27,906 nucleotides of DNA from a virus, in IMG/VR virus record IMGVR_UViG_3300030109_003480, positions 1 to 27,906 of that record. One strand, written 5' to 3'. Of this stretch, positions 8,170-16,500 are shown piece after piece. Numbering within the stretch: position 1 is the first letter of the stretch; each line of letters opens with the position of its first letter. A program made the position numbers and the translations under genes. The notes beneath the pieces are model-generated. The model made no database searches, was not told the origin of the DNA, and saw nothing but the letters and a program-made list of their open reading frames with translations.

Positions 8170-9852
8170 ATGATTTTAAGACCATATCAAGAGATTGCAG
8201 TAGATGATGCTGCAACTGCGTTAGACAAACATAAGAACACAATTGTTGTTGCACCAACGGGTGCAGGCAAAACAATTATGTTGTCTGCCTTAGTGGGCAA
8301 AAGATTTAAAGTTGGAAACAAAGTTTTAGTATTGCAGCATAGAGATGAATTAGTAAGACAAAACAAAACAAAGTTTTCAAGAGTTAATCCAGACATTACG
8401 ACAAGCATTGTAGATGGAAGTGAAAAAGACTGGTCTGGAAGCACTATCTTTAGCATGGTGCAAACATTATCAAGAGAGAATAATTTAAGTAAAATTAATC
8501 ATTTTGATTTAGTTGTAGTTGATGAAAGTCATCATGCAGTAGCTGATACATATATCCGTATCATAAACAAAGTCAAAGAAGCTAACAATTCAGTTGAGAT
8601 TGTTGGATTTACTGCAACACCTAATCGTGGAGACAAAAAAGGTTTAAAGAAAGTTTTTACCAATTGCTCACATCAAATTGAAATCAGCACATTAATTAGA
8701 GAGGGTTTTCTTGTACCGCCTAAAACATTTGTTATTGATGTAGGTGTGCAAAAAGATTTAGCCAATGTTCGCAAAACAGTCACAGACTTCGATATGTCAG
8801 AAGTTGAAAAGATTATGAACAAGAGAGCAATCAACGAAAAGATTGTAGCTGAATGGCAAGACAAAGCTGAAACAAGAAAAACAGTAGTATTTTGTAGCAC
8901 AATTAATCATGCACAAGATGTATGTGATGAATTTAGAAGAGCTAACATTAGAGCTGAGATTGTTACTGGAGATACACCAGCAGAAGAAAGAAAACAGATT
9001 TTAAAAGATTTAGAACATGGTGATGTGCAAGTTGTTGTAAATGTAGCAGTATTGACCGAGGGGTTCGATGCACCACCTATTAGCTGTATTGTATTAACTA
9101 GACCATGTTCATATAAATCAACAATGGTACAGATGATTGGCCGTGGTTTGAGAACTGTTAGTCAGGAAGAATACCCTGGACTAATTAAAAAAGACTGTAT
9201 TGTTTTAGATTTTGGCACAAGCGTTCTTACACATGGATCTTTAGATGAAGGCGTTAATCTTGATGGAGATGCACATTTAAATGCTGGTGCCACACCTTTA
9301 AAGATTTGCCCAGAGTGTCAGTCTGAAATCCCTCTATCAAGTCGTGAATGTCCTATTTGTGGGCATGAGTTTGGCGGAGAGGAAAAAGAATCCCTAGAGA
9401 ACTTTACGATGACAGAGGTTGATTTAATTGATAGATCGCCATTTAGATGGTTGGACTTGTTTGAGAATGAGGTTTGCATGATGGCTAGTGGATTTAACGG
9501 ATTTGGATTAGTAGCACATTTAGATGACATCTCTGTATGCGTTGTAAAGCGTGATAGAGGTCGTGTCAGAGTTATTAGTGTTGGAACTAAAGAACAAACC
9601 ATTGCAGCTGCTGATGACTTTCTAAGAGGTATTGAGGATAGTGATGGTGCTAAGAAAGGTAAAAGATGGTTAGGTCAAGCTGTTTCACCTAAACAAAGAG
9701 AGGCATTAGCAAGACATGATGTGTTTATTAGACCAATGGATTTTAGTTGGAACAAGTACAAGGCTGCTTGTTGGTTAAATTACTTGTGGAATAAAAAAGC
9801 AATTGATGACAAAATTTTACATTATTACGAAGGAGGTAAAAGTGAATCGTAG
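8170..9852 (+). CDS. SF2 DEAD/DEAH-type helicase with C-terminal zinc ribbon
   Basis: The protein is 560 aa. All main helicase motifs are present: LRPYQEIAV (Q-like motif, residues 3-11), Walker A APTGAGKT (28-35), DESH (118-121), TAT (148-150), TEGFDAP (296-302) and motif VI QMIGRGLR (321-328). A zinc ribbon follows with Cys380, Cys383, Cys394 and Cys397 (CPEC...CPIC), then an extra C-terminal domain of about 150 residues with Trp and Lys. It is of the SSL2/RecQ-like SF2 type common in phages, where it probably unwinds or remodels DNA during replication or recombination. A ribosome binding site AAGGGA lies upstream. It sits between the ssDNA-binding protein and the nuclease. Confidence 0.93.
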   Translation: MILRPYQEIAVDDAATALDKHKNTIVVAPTGAGKTIMLSALVGKRFKVGNKVLVLQHRDELVRQNKTKFSRVNPDITTSIVDGSEKDWSGSTIFSMVQTLSRENNLSKINHFDLVVVDESHHAVADTYIRIINKVKEANNSVEIVGFTATPNRGDKKGLKKVFTNCSHQIEISTLIREGFLVPPKTFVIDVGVQKDLANVRKTVTDFDMSEVEKIMNKRAINEKIVAEWQDKAETRKTVVFCSTINHAQDVCDEFRRANIRAEIVTGDTPAEERKQILKDLEHGDVQVVVNVAVLTEGFDAPPISCIVLTRPCSYKSTMVQMIGRGLRTVSQEEYPGLIKKDCIVLDFGTSVLTHGSLDEGVNLDGDAHLNAGATPLKICPECQSEIPLSSRECPICGHEFGGEEKESLENFTMTEVDLIDRSPFRWLDLFENEVCMMASGFNGFGLVAHLDDISVCVVKRDRGRVRVISVGTKEQTIAAADDFLRGIEDSDGAKKGKRWLGQAVSPKQREALARHDVFIRPMDFSWNKYKAACWLNYLWNKKAIDDKILHYYEGGKSES

Positions 9853-10129
9853 TGAAGCATTACAAAAAGCAGAACTATTAATTAATGGAGCTAGAGCAAA
9901 AACTCATGGGGATGCTAAAGACACACACGAAACTTTTGCTCAAGTTATGAATTTATTATGGAGAAAAAAACTTAAAGAAGATTTAGTTGAAGATGATATG
10001 TATGTCTTAATGATAGCTTTAAAACTTATTAGAGGCACACAAGATAAAAGAAACGTAGATAACCCGATAGATACAATTGGTTATGGTGCTTTATGGGCGG
10101 AGGCAAAAGATGGCAAGACTACACGTTAA
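9842..10129 (+). CDS. DUF6378-like small phage protein
   Basis: The protein is 95 aa from GTG 9842, chosen because AGGAGG (9831-9836) lies five bases before it; an upstream in-frame ATG at 9803 lies deep in the helicase gene without such a site. The sequence has the conserved run RSEALQKAELL, GARAKTHGDA, DDMYVLMIALKLIR and NPIDTIGYGALWAEA. This matches DUF6378 phage proteins, which are all-helical and may be related to MazG-type nucleotide pyrophosphohydrolases. Catalytic activity is not shown. It overlaps the genes on both sides, so it belongs to the replication operon. Confidence 0.75.
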   Translation: MNRSEALQKAELLINGARAKTHGDAKDTHETFAQVMNLLWRKKLKEDLVEDDMYVLMIALKLIRGTQDKRNVDNPIDTIGYGALWAEAKDGKTTR

Positions 10130-10403
10130 ATATTATTTACACGAAGAGAACTCAGTTGGTGTTGAGAAAACGAAGCAAGGTGGTCTTTATTTGCCTTTTT
10201 CATTTTCTTCTGATCCACAAGAGTTATCAAATAAAGTTGCAGATACAATGAAAGACATCATTGATAAAAACAAAAATGAGGTTTTATCTGTATATTTTAC
10301 AGCTCATTTTGAGGGAGAGAAAATTTTAGATGGACATTTATATGTCCAAGAAACTATAGGAGATGCAGAATGGATTACCCAGTCATCGGACACAGTGCAT
10401 TAG
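10110..10403 (+). CDS. Hypothetical protein
   Basis: The protein is 97 aa. ATG 10110 is preceded by GGAGG at 10099-10103, and this start is preferred over one 33 bp upstream. The sequence alternates beta-strand-like segments (MARLHVKYYLHEENSVG, GGLYLPFSFS, EVLSVYFTAHFEG, DGHLYVQET) with one charged helix (KVADTMKDIIDKNKNE). No family is recognised. It overlaps the preceding gene by 20 bp and the following one by 34 bp, as expected for a real gene in a compact phage operon. Confidence 0.65.
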   Translation: MARLHVKYYLHEENSVGVEKTKQGGLYLPFSFSSDPQELSNKVADTMKDIIDKNKNEVLSVYFTAHFEGEKILDGHLYVQETIGDAEWITQSSDTVH

Positions 10404-10615
10404 ACAATTTAACAAAACTATTTAATAGGATAGGTTGGAACAAAAAAATAAATGAATTTACAGAAGAAGAAATTAAGGCAACAATACTTATCATGCAATT
10501 TTCAAAGAAGGTAGATGAAGATGAACAATATACAAAACAAGAACTCGATAAATTACTTCTTAAATATGTCCATGGACAAAATGAAGATACCGAGCAGCAA
10601 GACGCACTCTTTTGA
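10370..10615 (+). CDS. Hypothetical small acidic protein
   Basis: The protein is 81 aa, starting at ATG 10370 with GGAG seven bases upstream. It appears all-helical and acidic toward the end (FTEEEIKATILIMQFSKKVDEDEQYTKQELDKLLLKY, written in parts: FTEEEIKATILIMQF, KKVDEDEQY, QELDKLLLKY). No known motif was recognised. It overlaps both flanking genes (34 bp each side), so start and stop codons are embedded in neighbours. The function is unknown; its place suggests an accessory role in replication or recombination. Confidence 0.6.
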   Translation: MDYPVIGHSALDNLTKLFNRIGWNKKINEFTEEEIKATILIMQFSKKVDEDEQYTKQELDKLLLKYVHGQNEDTEQQDALF

Positions 10616-11306
10616 AGATTTAATTGATAACAAGATTGTAGAAAAAAACAAAAGAGAACCTAAAAGAAGATATTTAGGTAGTTCTGTTCTAGGCGATAAA
10701 TGTGCCAGGAAGATTCAATATATGTTTTTAGGTCAAGAGCCAGATGAAGGCAAAGCTTTTAACGCAAAAACATATCGTATATTTCAGATGGGGCATGAGT
10801 TAGAGAACACTATGGCTGGTTGGATCAGAAACGCTGGTTTTGATTTAAGGACCATGGATGCCAATGGCGAACAATTTGGTTTTGCGATTGCTGAAGAAAA
10901 AATAAAAGGACACATTGATGGCGTTATATGTGGCGGTCCATTAGATACACCTTATCCTATGCTATGGGAGTGTAAAACGTGTAATGATAAAAAGTTCAGA
11001 GATTTTAAATTCAAAGGTATTAAGGCAAATCATACTTATGAAGTGCAAGTGGCTTTGTATCAGGCTTACATGGAGCTGACAGATAATCCGTGTTTGTTTA
11101 CAGTTATTAATAAAAATACAAGTGAAATATATTATGAGTTAGTGCCTTTCAATCAAGGATTGGCTCAGTACGCAAGTGATAGGGCGGTTGATATATTAAA
11201 AGCAGCAGAACAAAATGTGATGCTACCAAGAATATCTCAAACAAAAGATATGTTTGATTGTAGATTTTGTCAATTTACAGAAACGTGTTGGAGTAAAGGG
11301 GCATGA
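10581..11306 (+). CDS. Cas4/RecB-like PD-(D/E)XK nuclease with Fe-S cysteines
   Basis: The protein is about 241 aa from ATG 10581; in-frame ATGs at 10515, 10521, 10566 and 10572 are possible and none has a clear ribosome binding site, so the start is uncertain. The nuclease core is seen as HIDGVI (Asp113), WECKTC (Glu130, Lys132) and the helix EVQVALYQAYM (Q-x-x-x-Y type). Cys41 (GDKCARK) and Cys227, Cys230, Cys236 (DCRFCQFTETC) are placed like the four cysteines that hold a 4Fe-4S cluster in Cas4 and AddB-type nucleases. It is predicted to resect DNA ends for the Sak4 recombination system encoded upstream. No CRISPR array or cas gene is nearby. Confidence 0.88.
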   Translation: MKIPSSKTHSFEDLIDNKIVEKNKREPKRRYLGSSVLGDKCARKIQYMFLGQEPDEGKAFNAKTYRIFQMGHELENTMAGWIRNAGFDLRTMDANGEQFGFAIAEEKIKGHIDGVICGGPLDTPYPMLWECKTCNDKKFRDFKFKGIKANHTYEVQVALYQAYMELTDNPCLFTVINKNTSEIYYELVPFNQGLAQYASDRAVDILKAAEQNVMLPRISQTKDMFDCRFCQFTETCWSKGA

Positions 11307-11346
11307 CAACACAGAAGGTAGCAAAGTATCGCCATACCCTGGAGAG

Positions 11347-13524
11347 ATGGTAGTGAATATAGTAAAATTTGGCAATAAAAAACACTCTATGTCAGCAAGA
11401 GAACTGGTCGATTTGATTAGTGATAGCGTGCCAGCTCATACACAAATAGAGATATTGAAACAAACATATCCAAATGGTGTTGTGCGAGGTAATTTATTTA
11501 CCATTGGGTCATTAAGTGGCGAAGCGGGTAAGTCTTTAAAAATAGATATTAATCCCCGTTCTCCATACTTTATGAAAGGTCAAGACTTTAATGGTTCTGA
11601 TGGCGTGGGCGGCATTGTCAAAATTATGATGGAAGGTAGAAATATGAAATTATCAGAGGTCAAAGAATATTTTGCTGATTATGTATCTGATAACAGACCT
11701 GTTGAAGATATAGTATCACCTATTATTAATACACAGATGAAAGAGCAAATAAATATTAATACACCATATGATAGTGAGCATAGATATTTAAATGCACACG
11801 GAGAGATACTCTGTCTTGTTCGCAGATACAATACTGTTGACCAGGAGGGTAATCCTGTATTAGACGGACATGGTAAACCAAAAAAAGAATTTAGACAGTT
11901 TACAGGTCAAAGTAATTATCCAAGGATGCCAGACGTAAGGCCTCTGTATAATATACCGAACATTATAGCTTCAGAAAAAATTATATGGGTCGAGGGCGAG
12001 AAATGTGCAGATGCCTTAAATGAACTTGGTTACACAGCAACTTGCACTATGGGTGGTGCGGGTATGTTGTCCAGGAAGTCTGCAAACTTATTTGACTTTT
12101 CTCCATTGCAAGACAAAGAGTTAATTATATGGCCAGACAATGATACTGCTGGTAAAAAAGTTGCAGAGTTAGTTCAAGACCTAGCCATGAACGCAAATGC
12201 AAAGTCTGTAACTATGCTTACACCTCCAAGGGGCAAGCCAGAAAGATGGGATGTCGTTGACGCTATTGCTGAACATTTTGACATCAATCAGTTTTTAAAC
12301 ACAAACGTAAAACAAGTTAAAAAAAATATAAACTTACTTGACGACTCTTTGCTTGTTAATAGGTTTGTAGGCCAGGCACCAGAGCAGAAATTTTTAATTG
12401 GAGAAACACTACCCTTGGGTGTACCGATTATATTTTCTGCAGCTGGTGACGCTGGTAAAGGGATGATGACACTAGATTTAGCTATGAAGATATCAAGTGG
12501 TCAGCCTATGTCTTCTGCGTTTGGAGGAACTATAAACGAGTTTGGTAATGCAATCATATTCACGGCTGAAGATGATGAAGATGAAATGCACAGAAGGGTT
12601 GAACGATTAGATGAATTAAATGATAGAAGCAGTTTTAAACATGAACTGCGAATCGTGAGTTTGCCTAATGTTGGTGGTGTATTTCCGATTATGCAAGAAA
12701 CACATGAAGGTTACAGAACCAGTGAAGAATTTGACAAATTATACGAACAAATTAAGCAAATGAATGATTTGAAACTTATTGTATTTGATCCTTTGGCTTC
12801 TTTTGTTCATGCTGATGTCAATGCTGATCCAGCGGCGGGTGCAGCTCTTACAGGACTATTAGCACAGATTGCAACAGAAACTGGTGCGTCTGTTATTATG
12901 TGTCATCACATGACTAAGGTAAAAGAAGATTTAGTGGTAAGCACGCCAGAACAAGCAAGAAACATGATTAGAGGCACGTCAGCATTAGTTGATGGTGTGC
13001 GTTGTGCTTTCGCATTATGGCAAGTTGACGAAGCTACAGGACGTAGAAGATGTCAAGATTTAGGCATAGATTATCAAAGAAACAGATGTTTTGATGGTGC
13101 AGTCGTTAAATCAAATGGTCCAGCCAATAGAGCAATAAGACATTTTATAAGAGATATGTTTAGTGGATTGCTTGTTGATAAGAGTGAAGAAATACAAAGA
13201 CTACATACTGGCAGCAACAGAGAGATTAAGAAATCTGCTCTTATGACCTGGATTACGATTTGTGAGAATGAAGGTAGAGCAATGACACAACAGTCAGGTG
13301 CAGACGCATTGTTGCAGCGTATGAGTGCAGACCATGATGCACCAAAGGTTCTTAACAACTGCACACAAAGAATGTTAGACTCATTAGTAAGAGAGTTAAT
13401 ACAAGAGGGTCATTTGGCAAAATATTCTTTTAGTGTAAGTGGTGGTCGTAAATGGCTTGGTGCTTGTGATGGCCCTATGAGTCGTGGTGAGTATGAGGCA
13501 GAAACAGCGAGGGATAATGTATAA
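11347..13524 (+). CDS. TOPRIM primase fused to RepA-like (AAA_25) helicase
   Basis: The protein is 725 aa from ATG 11347; a GTG at 11353 has better spacing from GGAG (11341-11344) and may be the true start. An N-terminal primase-like segment is followed by a TOPRIM domain: VEGEKCADA (residues 215-223) and PDNDTAG (263-269). The helicase/ATPase domain has a variant Walker A, GDAGKGM (367-373), and Walker B LIVFDP (about 477-482), then CHHMTK and RGTSALVDGVR, as in hexameric RepA/AAA_25 proteins. A C-terminal winged-helix-like region ends the protein. No N-terminal zinc finger is visible. It probably primes and unwinds DNA for phage replication, which would then rely on a polymerase from elsewhere. 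Confidence 0.9.
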   Translation: MVVNIVKFGNKKHSMSARELVDLISDSVPAHTQIEILKQTYPNGVVRGNLFTIGSLSGEAGKSLKIDINPRSPYFMKGQDFNGSDGVGGIVKIMMEGRNMKLSEVKEYFADYVSDNRPVEDIVSPIINTQMKEQININTPYDSEHRYLNAHGEILCLVRRYNTVDQEGNPVLDGHGKPKKEFRQFTGQSNYPRMPDVRPLYNIPNIIASEKIIWVEGEKCADALNELGYTATCTMGGAGMLSRKSANLFDFSPLQDKELIIWPDNDTAGKKVAELVQDLAMNANAKSVTMLTPPRGKPERWDVVDAIAEHFDINQFLNTNVKQVKKNINLLDDSLLVNRFVGQAPEQKFLIGETLPLGVPIIFSAAGDAGKGMMTLDLAMKISSGQPMSSAFGGTINEFGNAIIFTAEDDEDEMHRRVERLDELNDRSSFKHELRIVSLPNVGGVFPIMQETHEGYRTSEEFDKLYEQIKQMNDLKLIVFDPLASFVHADVNADPAAGAALTGLLAQIATETGASVIMCHHMTKVKEDLVVSTPEQARNMIRGTSALVDGVRCAFALWQVDEATGRRRCQDLGIDYQRNRCFDGAVVKSNGPANRAIRHFIRDMFSGLLVDKSEEIQRLHTGSNREIKKSALMTWITICENEGRAMTQQSGADALLQRMSADHDAPKVLNNCTQRMLDSLVRELIQEGHLAKYSFSVSGGRKWLGACDGPMSRGEYEAETARDNV

Positions 13525-14332
13525 ATTACCTGATAATAATGCAGTCATATCTTTTAGCGGGGGCAGAACAAGTGCGTTTATGCTTAAACAAATCATGGAT
13601 TATAACAATGGACTACCTGATAATGTAAAGATTTGTTTTGCAAATACTGGTCGAGAGATGCCAGAAACGCTGCAGTTTGTGAATGATTGTTCGGTTTACT
13701 GGGGTGTGCAGGTTATCTGGTTGGAATATGATTTAAGCGAACAAAATAAACATATATTTAAAATTGTTACTCATAATTCAGCTAGTCGTAATGGTGAGCC
13801 TTTTGATAAGCTTATAAATAAGCACAAACGATTGCCTAATCCTTTACAAAGGTTTTGTACAGGTAGCTTGAAACGAGACACCATAGCAAAGTATTTACGA
13901 AGTCTGGGTTGGAAAAAATGGCATAACATTATGGGCATAAGGTCAGACGAAAAGCATAGAGCCAAAGAGGGGTTTAGGCATGGCAGCTATTCGCATTACC
14001 CAATGGTTGAGGCTAATCACTCTATCTATCATGTTGAAAAGTTTTGGGAGAAGCAGCCTTTTAAATTAAATTTACCAGTTGTCCAGGGGAAAACAATAAA
14101 AGGTAATTGTGATTTATGTTTTCTTAAGTCTGAATCACAAATAGCGTCAATGATACGAGACCATCCAGAGCTTGCTAAGTGGTGGATAGATGCAGAAGAA
14201 AGAACTGGTAAAAATTTTGAAAGACGTAGACCATTAAAAACATTTGCAAATTTTGTAAATGCACAGCAAGATTGGATATTTAACAACGAAGCTTATTTGT
14301 GTCAAAAAGATGGCGGAGAATGTACGGGGTAG
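13517..14332 (+). CDS. PAPS-reductase-like / alpha-hydrolase (PP-loop) family protein
   Basis: The protein is 271 aa, beginning at ATG 13517, five to six bases after GAGG and overlapping the primase-helicase stop. The PP-loop SFSGGRTSAFML (residues 12-23) is the ATP/adenylyl binding signature of the PAPS reductase and N-type ATP pyrophosphatase superfamily. RFCTGSLKRDT and GIRSDEKHR follow, then a CxxC (NCDLCFLK) and a late Cys pair. Phage members are usually annotated as phosphoadenosine phosphosulfate reductases, but many probably modify DNA or tRNA rather than reduce sulfate. The substrate here is unknown. It is the penultimate gene of the replication operon. Confidence 0.85.
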   Translation: MYKLPDNNAVISFSGGRTSAFMLKQIMDYNNGLPDNVKICFANTGREMPETLQFVNDCSVYWGVQVIWLEYDLSEQNKHIFKIVTHNSASRNGEPFDKLINKHKRLPNPLQRFCTGSLKRDTIAKYLRSLGWKKWHNIMGIRSDEKHRAKEGFRHGSYSHYPMVEANHSIYHVEKFWEKQPFKLNLPVVQGKTIKGNCDLCFLKSESQIASMIRDHPELAKWWIDAEERTGKNFERRRPLKTFANFVNAQQDWIFNNEAYLCQKDGGECTG

Positions 14333-14335
14333 ATT

Positions 14336-14617
14336 ATGATTGGAAAGTATGAAAGATGTTCTGCCTGTCCTAGATTAATACTTGCACATAAAATTAAAAA
14401 CAAAAATAAACCTTTATGTGATAAATGTGAGAGTGCTGATACTAATAAATTTTCACCTAAAAAAGACACTTTGGCTGTGATGAAGCCATCTGTTTATATT
14501 GAAGAGGAGGCTTTTTTCGAAGATGACCCAAGAGCGTTGAAAGAAAATGATGTGGGCAGAGTTCGCAGAAATCCAACTCATGTTAACTCTTCAAGTATTA
14601 TTGATGATATGTCTTGA
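14336..14617 (+). CDS. Small zinc-ribbon-like protein
   Basis: The protein is 93 aa. Two CxxC pairs, CSAC (residues 8-11) and CDKC (28-31), with a Lys-rich link of about 16 residues, look like a zinc ribbon. The rest is an acidic, probably disordered tail ending SSSIIDDMS. The function is unknown; it may be a nucleic-acid-binding or adaptor protein. It starts three bases after the preceding gene. Its TGA stop lies inside the -35 box of promoter P2. Confidence 0.65.
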   Translation: MIGKYERCSACPRLILAHKIKNKNKPLCDKCESADTNKFSPKKDTLAVMKPSVYIEEEAFFEDDPRALKENDVGRVRRNPTHVNSSSIIDDMS

Positions 14618-14642
14618 CATAAAGGTAATAAAGACCTATATA
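14614..14642 (+). promoter_or_regulatory. Sigma70-type promoter P2 with spacer operator
   Basis: TTGACA (14614-14619), a 17-bp spacer TAAAGGTAATAAAGACC and TATATA (14637-14642). The spacer holds GGTAAT and a second half ending GACC, matching the shared GGYAATNATTRCC element. The predicted start near 14649 leads into a short transcript that ends at the terminator at 14705-14731. Confidence 0.8.
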
Positions 14643-14648
14643 TACACT

Positions 14649-14731
14649 ATAAAGAAAGTAATCGTAAGATTACTCCTTTTGTTTTAAAAATTGTTTGTTG
14701 AAAAGGCCCAGAGAAATCTGGGTCTTTTTTT
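14649..14731 (+). ncRNA. Candidate phage small RNA
   Basis: Between promoter P2 and an intrinsic terminator lies a segment of about 83 nt with no ATG. It contains a perfect hairpin AGTAATC-GTAA-GATTACT (14657-14674), with a GNRA-type loop, then a U/A-rich single-stranded stretch and the terminator hairpin with a GAAA loop. This is the standard build of a bacterial trans-acting small RNA. It could also be a leader or attenuator for the gene at 14794, but that gene has its own promoter (P3) after the terminator. The transcription start is estimated from the -10 box. Confidence 0.6.
14705..14731 (+). terminator. Intrinsic terminator
   Basis: The stem GGCCCAGA (14705-14712) pairs with TCTGGGTC (14717-14724), with one G-U pair and a GAAA loop. 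It is followed by seven T residues (14725-14731) and preceded by AAAA. It closes the short transcript from P2. Confidence 0.85.
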
Positions 14732-14733
14732 AT

Positions 14734-14761
14734 TTGACATTTGGCATTGACTTCCTATATA
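14734..14761 (+). promoter_or_regulatory. Sigma70-type promoter P3
   Basis: TTGACA (14734-14739), a 16-bp spacer TTTGGCATTGACTTCC and TATATA (14756-14761). GGCATTGACTTCC is a weaker relative of the shared spacer element. It stands 33 bp before ATG 14794, whose leader GAAAGGAATAAT is almost the same as that behind P4. Confidence 0.75.
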
Positions 14762-14793
14762 ACTATCCTATACTAGCATATGAAAGGAATAAT

Positions 14794-16149
14794 ATGACAG
14801 AACAAACGATTGATAAACCGATGATGGCAAGCGAACTTATTGCTGCATTATCGAATCCAAAAAGAAATTTAGGTGAATTTATTAGCCATAAGTATGCACA
14901 TGGCATGGTGCAAAAACTTCGTGTGCAACTGGTTCAATCAAAGAAATTTGTTATTGACGATTCTTTATTATACAACTTAGTACAAGCATCTATGGTTAAG
15001 CCTGAAGCTTTTAAGAAAGCTATTGAGTTAGCAAAGCCACCATTTCCAAATATGTTTATTGAGTTTAATGAAAAAGCTTTGTTTAGAGCGTACAAGAAAT
15101 TTTATGCAACACAATATCCAGCTTTAATCTCATTTATCGATCAAAGGTACTTAAACACTTCCGAAAAAACAAGGAAAGGTTATCATGTTACTTCGGATGA
15201 TGACACAACTGAATTTATGCCTTGGTATCTTCTTACTGATAAAAATGATGATGGTACACGAGCTGGTCAATTATCCCATGACAAGTGGTTTACCTCACCT
15301 AAATCTGTTCGTATTGTCAATGTTTCTGATAAAGAAATGGATTTTGAAAAAAGAGTGAAACAGATTAAAGACAAAATATATAACTTTACTCCAATTTATA
15401 AATATAGATATGAACAAAAACACGTTAATGGAACTGATATGGTTACAATTCCAGGCATTTCTTTTTTTGGCGAAGATTACTTTCATTACTACAGTGAGCG
15501 TTTTGCAAAAGGTATTGAGCAAAGAACTGAAGAACTCTCTGAGATTATGAAACCTCGAGGTTTTATTTATGGCAGACATTCATTAGTTGGCAGAGGCTAT
15601 AACAAAAGTATTTGTCATAGAGTTGCTTCGCAAGGTGACTTTGCTTCTATTTGTTCAAAGCTTTGGTATACCGATAGTTATGGTATGCAGTGGTCGGTAT
15701 CAGCAGAACATCTTAAAGCTAATAAAAAGCCTGATGATAAGGTAGAGAAAGACGGATTTAATTTAAGTTATCAATTTTTTAATGGTGAGATTAAATTTTT
15801 GATTGCTGCTTTGGCTATGTTTAACTTTGATCACATTGTTTATAAGAAAAAAACAAGAGGAACGACAAAGTTACAACACATTAGTAGGGGTCAAAGGATT
15901 CCATTTAACGAATATTCTTTAATGACTATTGAGCTTCCAAAACCACGAGGCGTTCAAAAATATGAGCGTGAATTTACTGGTCATGGATCGCCGAAATGCG
16001 AACATTGGAGGTGTGGCCATTGGAGAAGGTATCGGGATAGGTTTGGTAATGTTACCAAGCGTACCTGGATTAAAGCCAAAAAGGTCGGTAATAAGGCTTA
16101 TGGCACAAAACAAACTGAATACAAACTAAATAAAGCACAAGGAGAATAA
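14794..16149 (+). CDS. Hypothetical protein with HWRCGHWR-type C-terminus
   Basis: The protein is 451 aa. ATG 14794 follows AAAGGA and promoter P3; an upstream in-frame ATG at 14695 lies within the predicted small RNA and is rejected. The bulk is mixed helical sequence with many aromatic residues. The last 70 residues contain CEHWRCGHWRRYR, then KRTWIKAKKVGNKAYG and YKL. This end pattern (H-W-R-x-G-H-W-R followed by a W-x-x-x-x-x-G-x-x-x-x-G segment) recurs in uncharacterised phage and plasmid proteins. I do not recognise an enzymatic motif. It has its own promoter and starts a cluster of small genes. Confidence 0.75.
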   Translation: MTEQTIDKPMMASELIAALSNPKRNLGEFISHKYAHGMVQKLRVQLVQSKKFVIDDSLLYNLVQASMVKPEAFKKAIELAKPPFPNMFIEFNEKALFRAYKKFYATQYPALISFIDQRYLNTSEKTRKGYHVTSDDDTTEFMPWYLLTDKNDDGTRAGQLSHDKWFTSPKSVRIVNVSDKEMDFEKRVKQIKDKIYNFTPIYKYRYEQKHVNGTDMVTIPGISFFGEDYFHYYSERFAKGIEQRTEELSEIMKPRGFIYGRHSLVGRGYNKSICHRVASQGDFASICSKLWYTDSYGMQWSVSAEHLKANKKPDDKVEKDGFNLSYQFFNGEIKFLIAALAMFNFDHIVYKKKTRGTTKLQHISRGQRIPFNEYSLMTIELPKPRGVQKYEREFTGHGSPKCEHWRCGHWRRYRDRFGNVTKRTWIKAKKVGNKAYGTKQTEYKLNKAQGE

Positions 16150-16151
16150 TT

Positions 16152-16388
16152 ATGACAGCTTATCAAAACAATCATTTAGTTGAAATTGAAGAGTATTATG
16201 GCTCTTTACTTAATGACGATGGACTAACCAATCAACAAGCTTTGGGTAAGGTCAAAGAGACTTATGGCGAACATGGCCATGAATATATTGAAGACCTTAT
16301 CAGACAACAAGAACAAACCGATAGTGGGATTATTGTTGATTATGGTGTTGAATTTAAGGATAATTTAGGAGCAATCAATGGAGTGTAA
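16152..16388 (+). CDS. Hypothetical small acidic protein
   Basis: The protein is 78 aa and follows the 451-aa gene by two bases, with AAGGAG upstream. It is helical and acidic (VEIEEYYGSLL, QALGKVKETYGEHGHEYIEDLIRQQEQ in pieces: ALGKVKETYGEHGHEYIEDL), with a short hydrophobic segment SGIIVDYGVEF at the C-terminal side. No family is recognised. Translational coupling suggests it is made together with the preceding protein. Confidence 0.65.
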   Translation: MTAYQNNHLVEIEEYYGSLLNDDGLTNQQALGKVKETYGEHGHEYIEDLIRQQEQTDSGIIVDYGVEFKDNLGAINGV

Positions 16389-16389
16389 T

Positions 16390-16500
16390 ATGAATCACAA
16401 ATATTTAAAGTTACATATTCAAGCTACTACAATTCACAAAAAACCAAACATTGTTGTTCGGTATTATAGGAAGGTAGTTGAATGGTTAAAATGTTTCTAA
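16390..16500 (+). CDS. Hypothetical 36-aa basic protein
   Basis: An ATG at 16390 has GGAG (16380-16383) six bases before it, and the frame stays open for 36 codons to TAA at 16498-16500. The peptide is basic and aromatic (MNHKYLKLHIQATTIHKKP, VVRYYRKVVEWLKCF). It starts one base after the preceding stop and overlaps the following gene by 19 bp, which is the spacing of the neighbouring real genes. The length is small, so this call rests on the ribosome binding site and packing only. Confidence 0.5.
   Translation: MNHKYLKLHIQATTIHKKPNIVVRYYRKVVEWLKCF

Noticed and set aside
14695-14793. N-terminal extension of the 451-aa protein
   Set aside because: It would cover the terminator and promoter P3; ATG 14794 has the ribosome binding site.
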